DNA from: Croceibacterium mercuriale
GTDB taxonomy: Bacteria > Pseudomonadota > Alphaproteobacteria > Sphingomonadales > Sphingomonadaceae
Length of the DNA stretch: 64,000 bases
Direction: 5' to 3'
Assembly (NCBI RefSeq): GCF_000802385.1
Contig: NZ_JTDN01000003.1
Span: 107,066 to 171,065 of the forward strand
Shown: piece after piece, positions 55,336 to 62,889 of the stretch
Position numbering within the stretch: the stretch's first letter is position 1
Layout: the number at the start of each line of letters is the position of its first letter
Program-made: the position numbers and the translations under genes
The notes under the pieces: generated by a model
The model's database searches: none
What the model was told of the DNA's origin: nothing
Seen by the model: the letters and a program-made list of their open reading frames with translations, nothing else

Positions 55336-57160
55336 TAGCCTTGTTCGCGACCCAGAGGCCGCGTTCGCGTATCCCGCGAGCGACACCGCAGGTTTGCCTG
55401 GCGATGCCTGCAGCAGGCCGTCAGGCCGCTCAGGCGAGCCATTCGGCGGACCGGCGATCCGGCGAAGGCAGACCGCGCGCGGCGTGTCGCGCACGCAGGT
55501 GCGCGCCGCCCGCAAGGGACTGCCGGCGCCGGCCACATCGCTCGCAGCTGGCGCGCGGCCATAGGCCGCGTCCGACGCTTGCCAAGTGTGCTGCGACAGG
55601 TCCGCCGGGCGACGCCTGCAGCAGGCCGTCAGGCCGCTCAGGCGAGCCATTCGGCGGACCGGCGATCCGGCGAAGGCAGACCGCGCGCGGCGTGTCGCGC
55701 ACGCAGGTGCGCGCCGCCCGCAAGGGACTGCCGGCGCCGGCCACATCGCTCGCAGCTGGCGCGCGGCCATAGGCCGCGTCCGACGCTTGCCAGGTGTGCT
55801 GCGACAGGTCCGCCGGGCGATGTCTGCAGCAGGCCGTCAGGCCGCTCAGGCGAGCCATTCGGCGGACCGGCGATCCGGCGGAGGCAGACCGCGCGTGGCG
55901 TGTCGCGCACGCAGGTGCGCGCCGCCCGCAAGGGACTGCCGGCGCCGGCCACATCGCTCGCAGTTGGCGCGCGGCCATAGGCCGCGTCCCGACGCTTGCC
56001 AGGTGTGCTGCGACAGGTGGCCGGCGAGGCCGGTAGCGCCCGTCCAGGGCGCGTAGCCGGCGAGCCATGGCCACCGGTCAGGCGGAGCCCACCGGAAGCC
56101 ACGGGAGCGCGGCCCAGAGGCCGCGTCCGCGCGTGCCGCGAGCAACACCGTAGGTCCGCCGGGCGATGCCTGCAGCAGGCCGGCAGGCCGCTCAGGCGAG
56201 CCACTCGGCGGACCGGCGATCCGGCGGAGGCAGACCGCGCGTGGCGTGTCGCGCACGCAGGTGCGCGCCGCCCGCAAGGGACTGCCGGTGCCGGCCACAT
56301 CGCTTGCAGCTGGCGCGCGGCCATAGGCCGCGTCCGCCCTGTCCCCGTGCTCTGCCGCAGGTGGTCCGGCAATGCCGGGGGCGCCCGTCGAGGGCGCGGG
56401 ACCGGCAACCCGGACCGCCGGGCCATGGATCGCGACGCTGGGCACGAGCCGGGGCACCCGGCATAGTGCCGCCTGCTGCGGCCCAGAGGCCGCGTCCGCC
56501 CGTGCCGCGAGCGACGCCGCAGGTCCGCCGGGCGATGCCTGCAGCAGGCCGTCAGGCCGCTCAGGCGAGCCGCTCGGCGGATCGGCGATCCGGCGGAGGC
56601 AGACCGCGCGTGGCGTGTCGCGCACGCAGGTGCGCGCCGCCCGCAAGGGACTGCCGGTGCCGGCCACATCGCTTGCAGCTGGCCCGCGGCCATAGGCCGC
56701 GTCCGACGCTTGTCAGGTGTACTGCCGCAGGTGGCCGGCAAGGCCGGCAGCGCCCATCAGGGCGCGTATCCGGCGAGCCATGGCCACCGGCCAGGTGGAG
56801 CACAGCGGATGCCGCAGGAGCGCGGCCCGGAGGCCGCGTCGCCGCGGTCAGCGGGCAACACTGCAGGTCCGCCGGGCGATGCCTGTAGCAGGCCGTCAGG
56901 CCGCTCAGGCGAGCCACTCGGCGGACCGGCGATCCGGCGGAGGCAGACTGCGCGTGGCGTGCCGCGCACGCAGGTGCGCGCCGCCCGCAAGGGACTGCCG
57001 CCGTCGGCCACATCGCTCGCAGCTGGCGCGCGGCCATAGGCCGCGTCCGACGGTTGCACCTGGCGTTGCCGCAGGTGGCCGGCGAGGCTGGCAGCGCCCG
57101 TCCAGGGCGCGCATCCGGCGAGCTATGGCCACCGGTGGGGTGGGTCGGGACAGCCGCCAC
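55336..57160. repeat. Array of six long GC-rich repeats
   Basis: A core of about 165 bases, from CTGCAGCAGGCCGTCAGG to GGCCATAGGCCGCGTC, occurs six times, starting at 55408, 55616, 55824, 56170, 56539 and 56883 (spacing 208, 208, 346, 369 and 344). The longer spacings contain a second module with GGCCGGCGAGGCCGG and GCGGCCCAGAGGCCGCGTC. Hairpins GCGGCC/GGCCGC end both modules. Copies are nearly identical. Confidence 0.85.
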
Positions 57161-57172
57161 GCGCGCGGCGAC

Positions 57173-57189
57173 GGGGCTCGATGCCCCTG
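57173..57189. repeat. 17-nt palindromic element, copy 2
   Basis: Identical to the copy at 53683-53699, 82 bases after the stop of the DUF2493-like gene. Confidence 0.65.
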
Positions 57190-57202
57190 AGCCGCGCTTT
57201 TG

Positions 57203-57260
57203 TGCAACGAAAGAGAAGAAGAGGCGGGGAGGCTGCGCCGTGGCGCAGCCCCCTCGCCTC
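57203..57260 (-). terminator. Terminator of the DUF2493-like gene
   Basis: A long stem: GAGGCGGGG and GGCTGCGCC pair with GGCGCAGCC and CCCTCGCCTC (57221-57260). On the minus strand it is followed by CTTCTTCTCTTTCG. It lies eleven bases after the gene stop. Confidence 0.7.
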
Positions 57261-57270
57261 GTAAGCCGCC

Positions 57271-58263
57271 TCAGCGGCGGTTGCGCATCGGGGCAGCCTG
57301 CTGGTCGGTCAGCCGGCGGATGTGCAGCGGCACCCCGTTCTGGCGGAGGCGCTGTGCGAGGTGCGACTGGATCCCCGTGCCCTCGCAGATCAGCGCTTCA
57401 ACCGGCTGCAGGTCGATCATCCGGTCGTTACGCTTGAAGCCGGCGCTCTTGCCGTGGCGCCGATCGGGGATGAAGGCGATGGTCTTGACCCCGTTCGCCG
57501 CGGCCCAGCTGTTCGCCATCGCGTCGACGCCCTTGCGCATCGCGGTCGTGGCGATGACCATGTGCGGGATGCGGGCCTTGATGTCGTCAAGGATGCTCCA
57601 GACCATGGCATGATCGTGCCAGTTGTCCTGTCCGCCCGAGACCAGCACCAGCGGCCCTTCCGGGTTGAACTGTGCGCGGCGCTCCTGGGCCCGGGCGGCG
57701 AGATAGTCGCGTGCCTGGATCTGCGAGGCGGTCACCCCGCTGCGGCTGACCTGCGATCCGCGCGTGGCGGTGAAGGGTCGGCCGGTCTCGACGCGGTAGA
57801 CCTCGGCGGCGTGGTCGCGCATGGCTTCCAGGCTCTCGCGGCAACCCTGCAGTGTCTGGCAGAGCTGCTGCGTTTCCTCGAGCTCGACGGCGTAGATTTC
57901 CGACGGGTCCCATTGGCGGGCCATCTCGGCCAGCTTCTTGGCGGCGTCATCTTCGCGGCCCTCGGCGAGGCGGGCGGTCATGTGGAAGCTGTTCACCATG
58001 CCCCAAGCGAGCTGCTGGGCGAACTCTTCCATCCGAGTGTCCTTCAGGACGTCGAAGATCGTGCCGATGGCCATCTCCACCGCCCGGCGCGCCATGTCGG
58101 CATCGGGCATGTCGGCCGTGATCGGCGCGTCAACGACGGTCAGCTTGGCGAACTCGGAATGCTCGATGAAGCTGCCATCGTAGGCATCCACCACGTCGGT
58201 ACGGCTGTCGGCCAGCTCGGCGCGCATGTTGGCGAGATCGGCGAAGTTGTTGAACTTGGTCAT
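57271..58263 (-). CDS. DUF2493/SLOG-like leading-region protein
   Basis: Protein of 330 residues. The N-terminal two-thirds are helical and acidic; the C-terminal domain (about 200-320) contains LVLVSGGQDNWHDHAMVW, the GVDAMANSWA helix, FKRNDRMIDLQP and ALICEGTG, the plan of DUF2493 (SLOG-type nucleotide-binding) proteins common on plasmids. ATG 58263 with GGAGGCTAAT upstream. It has a duplicated long leader. Confidence 0.8.
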   Translation of the reverse strand: MTKFNNFADLANMRAELADSRTDVVDAYDGSFIEHSEFAKLTVVDAPITADMPDADMARRAVEMAIGTIFDVLKDTRMEEFAQQLAWGMVNSFHMTARLAEGREDDAAKKLAEMARQWDPSEIYAVELEETQQLCQTLQGCRESLEAMRDHAAEVYRVETGRPFTATRGSQVSRSGVTASQIQARDYLAARAQERRAQFNPEGPLVLVSGGQDNWHDHAMVWSILDDIKARIPHMVIATTAMRKGVDAMANSWAAANGVKTIAFIPDRRHGKSAGFKRNDRMIDLQPVEALICEGTGIQSHLAQRLRQNGVPLHIRRLTDQQAAPMRNRR

Positions 58264-58575
58264 ATTAGCCTCCTTGATCGTCCCCACCATGGGAACCCCC
58301 ACCCCCCATCAGGTGGGAGGCGACCAGTCCGGGCCGGCCGCCTGCGGCCGCCGGCTTGCCGGGGTGTTCCGGGTGTCTATTTTTCGGGGGCACCCACGAA
58401 AAATCGATGGCCGGGGCGCCGCCTTGACGGGCGCCGAAGCCTGATATGTTCTCGTGGGTGTTCCTGTGTGTGTGGGAGAGAGGTTCCCGCCCCGGAGCGC
58501 GAGAGACGGGCGGTCACAGGACCGGCTTGCCGGTCCGCCGCCCGGCCCCGCGAACGGGTTAACAGCGGGAACTCA
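58264..58575 (-). promoter_or_regulatory. Duplicated ~300-nt leader, copy A
   Basis: Contains in order (plus strand) GGGAACCC(C), an inverted repeat ATTTTTCG/CGAAAAAT at 58379-58404, TTGACG (58424-58429), TATGTT (58445-58450), a stem CACCCACGA/TCGTGGGTG (58391-58399 and 58452-58460), and GTTCCCGC/GCGGGAAC (58493-58500 and 58565-58572). The same order recurs at 59458-59745. It precedes the DUF2493-like gene. Confidence 0.72.
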
Positions 58576-58795
58576 TCCAGAACGATGCCCTCCCGCCGGC
58601 GCCCGATAGGGGGGCGACGGCATTGCCGCAGGCAATCGGGAGAGAATCGCCACAAAGCGCAGCGCGCACCGGAGCCGGCTGCCGGGTTCGCCTGCAGGCG
58701 AACCGCCGGGGCGCTTGTCGACCCGGCGAGGCTGACCGGCGCCGCGCGCAAGTCTTTGCCGGCACCTTGGCCGCAAGGCCGGTGCCGGACCGCCA

Positions 58796-58886
58796 GCGAT
58801 CGTCACCCGCCAGGGCCGAGACCGCTCGCGGGCTCGGGGAAGCCGCCCCCGGCGGCTGAGTAGAGCGTGGTCCCGCATCGCGGGAG
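58796..58886. repeat. Dispersed hairpin element, copy 2
   Basis: GCGATCGTCACCCG, then the stem CCGAG-A-CCGC / GCGG-G-CTCGG, then a TAGAGCG segment and CCCGC-ATC-GCGGG. The inner stem differs from copy 1 but still pairs, with the A opposite G kept. Confidence 0.75.
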
Positions 58887-59184
58887 GCGGCAGGGAACGC
58901 ACCCAGTCCATCCACCATCTTCGACCCGGCAGCTGCAGCATGTCTCACTCCTTCCGGCACAGCACATCCCAGTCTCCCTCCCCCTCCTCTTTCGCTGCCA
59001 TGGGCGCGGCGTGAGCCGCGCCTGGCGGAGCCATGACCTGCGGCCGACGACGGCCGCTCCGGGGATTTCCACTCGCGCTACGGCAGGTGCGCCGGGCCGT
59101 GCCCGGAGTGTGCAGCGCGAGGGCGGACCATGCGGTGCGCCGGGAGGCAGTTTCTGGGTGGCGCCGGCAACGCTGCGCGGCGAG

Positions 59185-59201
59185 GGGGCTCGATGCCCCT
59201 G
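59185..59201. repeat. 17-nt palindromic element, copy 3
   Basis: GGGGCTCGATGCCCCTG, identical to the other two, 71 bases after the stop of the 59272-59457 gene. Confidence 0.65.
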
Positions 59202-59271
59202 AGCTGCGCCTGACGACGCAGCATGGCAGGAGGGAGGCTTCCGGTTGCCCGGTCACCTCCCTGTCTGTGCT

Positions 59272-59457
59272 TCAGTCGAGATCCTCGGCGAGGTTTATGT
59301 CGTCGGCGTCGTCCTCGTGCTCTGCGTCGCCCGCCTCCCGGGGCTGGAAGTCGAACCGCCATGCGTCAGCAGCCTGTCCATCGATGAAGGCGTAGAATGC
59401 GCTCAGCGCCGCGTCCTCGGATGCGATGTCGTGCTGGGTGATGCCGGTGATTGCCAT
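59272..59457 (-). CDS. Small acidic leading-region protein
   Basis: Protein of 61 residues, very acidic at the C-terminus (EDDADDINLAEDLD), starting MAITGITQHDIASEDAALSA. ATG 59457 with AAGGAGG upstream. Its leader is the second copy of the duplicated module. Function unknown; the acidity would fit a DNA-mimic or regulator, which is speculation. Confidence 0.68.
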   Translation of the reverse strand: MAITGITQHDIASEDAALSAFYAFIDGQAADAWRFDFQPREAGDAEHEDDADDINLAEDLD

Positions 59458-59745
59458 GAAAGCCTCCTTGATCGTCCCCACCATGGGAACCCGGCCGTGC
59501 GATCAGGTGGGAGGCGGCCAGTCAGGGTCGGCCGCTCGCGGCCGCCGGCTTGCCGGGGTGCTCCGGCTGTCTATTTTTCGGGGCACCACGAAAAATCGAT
59601 GGTCGGGGCGCAGCCTTGACGGGCGCCGAAGCCTGATATGTTTCGGCAGGTGGTCCTGTGTGTGTGGGAGAGAGGTTCCCGCCCCCGGCGCGGAGACGAT
59701 CCGCTGCGCGGATCGCCCGCAGAGGGGTTAACAGCGGGAACTCAT
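59458..59745 (-). promoter_or_regulatory. Duplicated ~300-nt leader, copy B
   Basis: Same order as copy A: ATTTTTCG/CGAAAAAT (59573-59596), TTGACG (59616-59621), TATGTT (59637-59642), and GTTCCCGC/GCGGGAAC (59675-59682 and 59734-59741). The long stem is kept as ACCACGAAA against TTTC-GGCAG-GTGGT (59585-59593, 59641-59654) with a five-base bulge. Confidence 0.72.
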
Positions 59746-59898
59746 TCCTGTGTTGCGGCCGTTCAGCAGGAAGGACGCTTGGACAGTGCGCAGGGGGTAA
59801 ATCTGGTGACCGCCAGCGATTCCGGCTGAGCAGTCGGAATAGAGTTTGCTCCCGCATCGCGGGGGCAGTCAAGGCGGGTGCTTTCGTGTCAGCAGCCT
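59746..59898. other. Non-coding stretch with a degenerate hairpin element
   Basis: Contains GCGATTCCGGCTGAGCAGTC and an AATAGAG segment at 59811-59863, a shortened relative of the dispersed hairpin (stem ATTCCG/CGGAAT), followed by CCCGC-ATC-GCGGG. Confidence 0.55.
59811..59863. repeat. Dispersed hairpin element, degenerate copy
   Basis: Keeps the GCGAT start, an AATAGAG segment and the CCCGC/GCGGG end hairpin but has a short stem ATTCCG/CGGAAT in place of the longer one. Upstream of the 59272-59457 gene. Confidence 0.6.
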
Positions 59899-60165
59899 TC
59901 AGGCAGCGACCATGGTGATGGATTGCATCTCGGCTCGGAAGGCATCCATCTGGTGCAGGTGTTCAAGGTAGAGGTGACCAAAAGCTATGGTCTCGTCGAG
60001 GGCATCGTCTTCGCATTCGATGGCGTAGGAGTCCGACAGGTCGAGGGCGCCGACGTCGATGTGATCGAGGAAGTCGTCGCGACGTTCGGCAAACCGTTCA
60101 AGCTTGCGGAGGAGCTGCTCGGCGCGTGTGATATCGCGCTCGGCGAAGAGGCCGAAGTCCTGCAT
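59899..60165 (-). CDS. Small leading-region protein, paralogue of 62555-62800
   Basis: Protein of 88 residues starting MQDFGLFAERDITRAEQLLR. ATG 60165 is preferred because GGAGA stands six bases upstream; ATG 60171 would add two. Its sequence aligns with the 81-residue protein at 62555-62800 (DFGL(F/Y)A(E/K)RD at the start, GxLYxEHLH near the end). Function unknown. Confidence 0.72.
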   Translation of the reverse strand: MQDFGLFAERDITRAEQLLRKLERFAERRDDFLDHIDVGALDLSDSYAIECEDDALDETIAFGHLYLEHLHQMDAFRAEMQSITMVAA

Positions 60166-60194
60166 GGTCATTCTCCATTGGCGAGGATGCGAGA

Positions 60195-60218
60195 AGGGCG
60201 GCGCGTCAGCGCCGCCCT
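60195..60218 (-). terminator. Hairpin after ssb
   Basis: AGGGCGGCGC pairs exactly with GCGCCGCCCT around GTCA, eight bases after the ssb stop on the minus strand. No U-tract follows, so it may be a processing hairpin or weak terminator. Confidence 0.6.
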
Positions 60219-60226
60219 CTGGCGGG

Positions 60227-60562
60227 TCAGATGAACTCGACGTTCTCGGCGATGATCTCGCAACCGAAGCGGTCGTTGTTCTCGGCGTCCTTCCAGCGGG
60301 TGTAGTGGATGCGGCCGGTGACGGCGAGCAGGTCGCCCTTCACCTTGTGGTCGCGGACTCCGGTGCCCATGCCGTTGAAGATGGTGACCTTGTGGAACTC
60401 GGCGTCCTTGAGCGGGTAGCCCGTCTCGGGATCCTTGACGACCTTGCCTTCGCGGATGCGGGGGCGATCGGTCACCAGGGTGATTTCGGTGATGCGGGTG
60501 TCCCGGCCGTCACGGGTGATGGGGTCCTTGGCCAGGCGGCCGACGAGATTGACGATGTTCAT
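60227..60562 (-). CDS. ssb: Single-stranded DNA-binding protein (SSB-like)
   Basis: OB-fold protein of 111 residues: MNIVNLVGRLAKDPITR at the start, then HKVTIFNG, KGDLLAVTGRIHYTRW and a short C-terminus. It lacks the acidic tail of chromosomal SSB. SSB genes in conjugative leading regions protect the entering strand. ATG 60562 with GGAGGCTTGGAA upstream. Confidence 0.85.
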   Translation of the reverse strand: MNIVNLVGRLAKDPITRDGRDTRITEITLVTDRPRIREGKVVKDPETGYPLKDAEFHKVTIFNGMGTGVRDHKVKGDLLAVTGRIHYTRWKDAENNDRFGCEIIAENVEFI

Positions 60563-61200
60563 TTCCAAGCCTCCGAGATCCGGCGGGGCGTCCGCCGTGC
60601 CCCTGATTGAGCCCGCCAGGCGGGCCGGGACACCGACGCGCTCGCGCGGAGGGGAACATCCGATCACGGAGTGGTGCGGGCAGGCCGCCCATCGGGCGGA
60701 CCACACGGTCCGTTAGCGGGTGTTGGCCCGGTCCGCAGGGTGGGCTGGGGGCACATCGAGGCGGATGCTCCTCGCCGGGTCACCGAGAGGCGCCAGAGAA
60801 ATGGACATTGGCAATCCGAGGCGGACACGCATGGCCATGGACCACACCATCGCTCGTGATGGCTACAGGGGCACCTACGGCATCGCCGGAAGCACCCGAA
60901 GGGGTGACCGGTCGAACCTCCCGCTGACGCGAGGGGGCGTCATGGATTCAGGGCTACCCGCTCGAGGACGATGACCTGAGTTCCGCAGGGGCACTGCGGC
61001 ATGGGCATGGGTGTCTTGCGACCACACTGGCGACGGCGACCGCCGCCGTCACCGGCCGCCTGCATTCTATGAACCCGCGGGGATGTCGGACACGCCGTGG
61101 GGCAGCGGGACCTTCGTCGGATGCTTGGGTTCCCTCCTGCGAAGGGGTGCTGATGTGTTGCTCTGCCTCGGCCGTGGATGGCGGTGCAGGACTTCCGCCA
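60563..61200. other. Leader of ssb and non-coding DNA
   Basis: No gene supported. It contains the first copy of the module CACCGACGCG ... GGGGAAC ... GAGTGGTGCGGGCAGGCCGC (60631-60688). Short reading frames near 60,720-60,974 look like background. Confidence 0.55.
60631..60688 (-). promoter_or_regulatory. Second duplicated leader module, copy 1
   Basis: CACCGACGCG, then GGGGAAC, then GAGTGGTGCGGGCAGGCCGC, with hairpins in between. The identical three blocks in the same order occur at 62381-62436 before another gene. Here it is upstream of ssb. Confidence 0.65.
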
Positions 61201-61324
61201 GCGATCGTGACCCGCAAGGGCCGAGACCCGCTTGCGGGGCTCGGTGGAGCCGACGGCGCCGCCTGGTCGCGCAGCGGCAAGGTGGCGATGGGGGCGGAAT
61301 AGAGCGCGCTCCCGCGTCAGCGGG
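61201..61324. repeat. Dispersed hairpin element, copy 3
   Basis: GCGATCGTGACCCG, the stem CCGAG-A-CCCGC / GCGGG-G-CTCGG, then GGTGGAGCCG and GGCGGAATAGAGCGCG. The inner stem again pairs but differs in sequence from copies 1 and 2. Confidence 0.75.
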
Positions 61325-61367
61325 GGGCGGCACTCAGTTCCAGGTCAAGACACCAAGCCGCCCGTCT

Positions 61368-61829
61368 CTAGCTCATGGCGACGGTCAGGAGCCAGCTGGC
61401 CAATAGCAGGATCAGTACAGGGGCAATCAGGCTGTCCACACCGCCTCGCTGCACCTGTCCCCAGGTCTGACTGATACGCGTTCGGATGTTGGCGAAAGCC
61501 TCCCATCCGTAGGCGGCAGCGGCACCGATCAAGGCATAAGCACCGATGTGGTAGGCGGCGGTCTGGGCTCCGGCCAGGTAGACCACGCCGGCAGCGGCCG
61601 CGATGGCGATCGTGATCCACTCGGCGAGGTGCAGCACGGGAATGTTCTGCTTGTCCGTCGCCCATTGCAACGAGCGTCCGACGGGCATGATCGGTTGCGC
61701 ACAACAGGTGCACAAGGTCATCACCTGGTGCTTGGGCCAGGACGTCACGTCGGCGCTGCAATAGCTGCAACGTTGTGGATGGCGAAGCTCAGGCTTCGAA
61801 CTCTCCTTGGTGGCTTGTTGCGCTGGCAT
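61368..61829 (-). CDS. Zinc-ribbon membrane protein, paralogue of 44927-45373
   Basis: Protein of 153 residues with a zinc ribbon (CSYCSADVTSWPKHQVMTLC and CC after it) and membrane segments near the C-terminus. The pattern CxxC ... TSWP ... CxxC matches the traI-unit protein. ATG 61829 with GGAG upstream. The two copies lie on either side of oriT. Confidence 0.72.
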   Translation of the reverse strand: MPAQQATKESSKPELRHPQRCSYCSADVTSWPKHQVMTLCTCCAQPIMPVGRSLQWATDKQNIPVLHLAEWITIAIAAAAGVVYLAGAQTAAYHIGAYALIGAAAAYGWEAFANIRTRISQTWGQVQRGGVDSLIAPVLILLLASWLLTVAMS

Positions 61830-62022
61830 AGTAGGGCTCCAGGCGGGGTGGGTTGTCACGAAGCGTCTCGGAGATTGTAGCGGTCGGCAATATCCACCGG
61901 TCGGTTTTCTTGTGCAATCAAGTCGGAGCTGAAATCAACGTGGATGGCGTCGATGCTCCGATAAGCAGGTGATCAGCGTCGACCAACGCCGCAGCGTGAG
62001 ACGGGGCCGGAGCCCCGGCACC

Positions 62023-62316
62023 TCACCCGATGCCGAGGATCTTCATCAGCGTGGGGCCGAAGGTGCTGCCGACCGCCGCAGTGGCGATGACGAAGGCGAG
62101 CTGCAGGCGCGACATTGAAACGCGTGTGTCGATCCGACCCTCGATATTGGCGAGGCGACCGTTCACCGCCTCGAGCTTGGCGAGCACCTCGCGGTTTGCC
62201 TCGGCGACCTTGCTGACGATGAACTCCTCCGTCAGCTCGGTCAGCGCCTGCGCGGCGTTTGCCTCGATGCCGGCGACGAGCGCTGCGCGATAGAACGTGA
62301 TCTGAAACTCCGCCAT
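62023..62316 (-). CDS. Small coiled-coil membrane protein
   Basis: Protein of 97 residues with a helical N-terminus (ALVAGIEANAAQALTELTEE, then a coiled coil with KLEAVNGRLANIEGRI) and a C-terminal membrane helix (about 75-93), resembling DUF1640-type proteins. ATG 62316 with GGGAGG upstream. The leader is a duplicated module. Confidence 0.7.
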   Translation of the reverse strand: MAEFQITFYRAALVAGIEANAAQALTELTEEFIVSKVAEANREVLAKLEAVNGRLANIEGRIDTRVSMSRLQLAFVIATAAVGSTFGPTLMKILGIG

Positions 62317-62380
62317 TGCGACCTCCCGTGTTGCGGCCACTCGCCGCCAGCACTGCATGGTTGGCCGTCATGGGCGGGAT

Positions 62381-62436
62381 CACCGACGCGCAGCGGCGGG
62401 GAACCGGCTTGCAAGCGAGTGGTGCGGGCAGGCCGC
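62381..62436 (-). promoter_or_regulatory. Second duplicated leader module, copy 2
   Basis: Same three blocks as at 60631-60688: CACCGACGCG, GGGGAAC and GAGTGGTGCGGGCAGGCCGC. The hairpins between them differ but are still possible (GCTTGCAAGC here). Confidence 0.65.
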
Positions 62437-62554
62437 GCAGCGGCCAACTCGGTCGCGCCGCAAGGCGGTTGATCCCGACCATAGGGCAACCAGGTGCTGA
62501 TAGCTGGCGAGTGGTTGCGACACGGGGGGCAGTGGTGGTGCTCGGGTCGGCGTC

Positions 62555-62800
62555 TCACCGCAGAAGCTGACGTTCGAGATCGAGGCCGTGCAAGTGCTCG
62601 ACGTAGAGCGTGCCGAAGGCGACGACATCGTTGAGGTCGTCATCAACCGCATAAATCCGGCGGAGCTCGGCGGGGGAGAGCTGCTGCATGTCGAGGGCAT
62701 CAAGAAAGCGCGACCGGCGTTCCGCGTACCGCTTGATCCGGTCGAGGATCCTGGCGGCGCGCAGCGGGTCGCGTTTGGCGTAAAGGCCGAAGTCGGGCAT
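62555..62800 (-). CDS. Small leading-region protein, paralogue of 59899-60165
   Basis: Protein of 81 residues starting MPDFGLYAKRDPLRAARILD, with GGAGA upstream. Aligns with the 88-residue protein at 59899-60165 over almost its full length. Acidic and helical. Function unknown. Confidence 0.7.
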   Translation of the reverse strand: MPDFGLYAKRDPLRAARILDRIKRYAERRSRFLDALDMQQLSPAELRRIYAVDDDLNDVVAFGTLYVEHLHGLDLERQLLR

Positions 62801-62889
62801 GGCAGGTCTCCTGCGAGCCGGACGCGCGCGTCAGCGCTGTCCGGCGAGGGTGTCCTCAGGTGTTGGGCTTAGCGGCGACAGGTCATCGG

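Larger units (their letters stand above)
55261..57270. other. Two-kilobase gene-free region of GC-rich repeats
   Basis: No supported gene. Reading frames run open through it only because the DNA is extremely GC-rich and lacks stops; the same peptide strings recur because the DNA repeats. See the repeat array entry and the terminator at its low-coordinate edge of the next gene. Confidence 0.65.
58576..59271. other. Hairpin-rich non-coding segment
   Basis: No gene supported. Contains a series of hairpins (ATTGCC/GGCAAT near 58621, GGTTCGCC/GGCGAACC near 58685, CCGGCACC/GGTGCCGG near 58759), the second dispersed hairpin element, and a palindromic element at 59185. Confidence 0.55.

Noticed and set aside
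55336..57160. CRISPR-like array
   Set aside because: Repeats are about 165 bases or longer and adjoin other repeated modules; there are no short repeats with unique spacers or cas genes.
55311..57190. Several long open frames with repeated peptides in the repeat array, both strands
   Set aside because: They exist in several overlapping frames because GC-rich DNA lacks stops; peptide repetition only mirrors the DNA repeats, and no start with ribosome site was found.
58433..59918. Plus-strand frames with a shared CVGERFPP peptide in the two leaders
   Set aside because: The shared peptide follows from duplicated DNA; the frames then diverge and no ribosome site precedes them. A very short leader peptide cannot be fully excluded.
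60720..60974. Possible small gene on the plus strand upstream of ssb
   Set aside because: No ribosome site, no recognisable composition, and it lies within the structured leader area.
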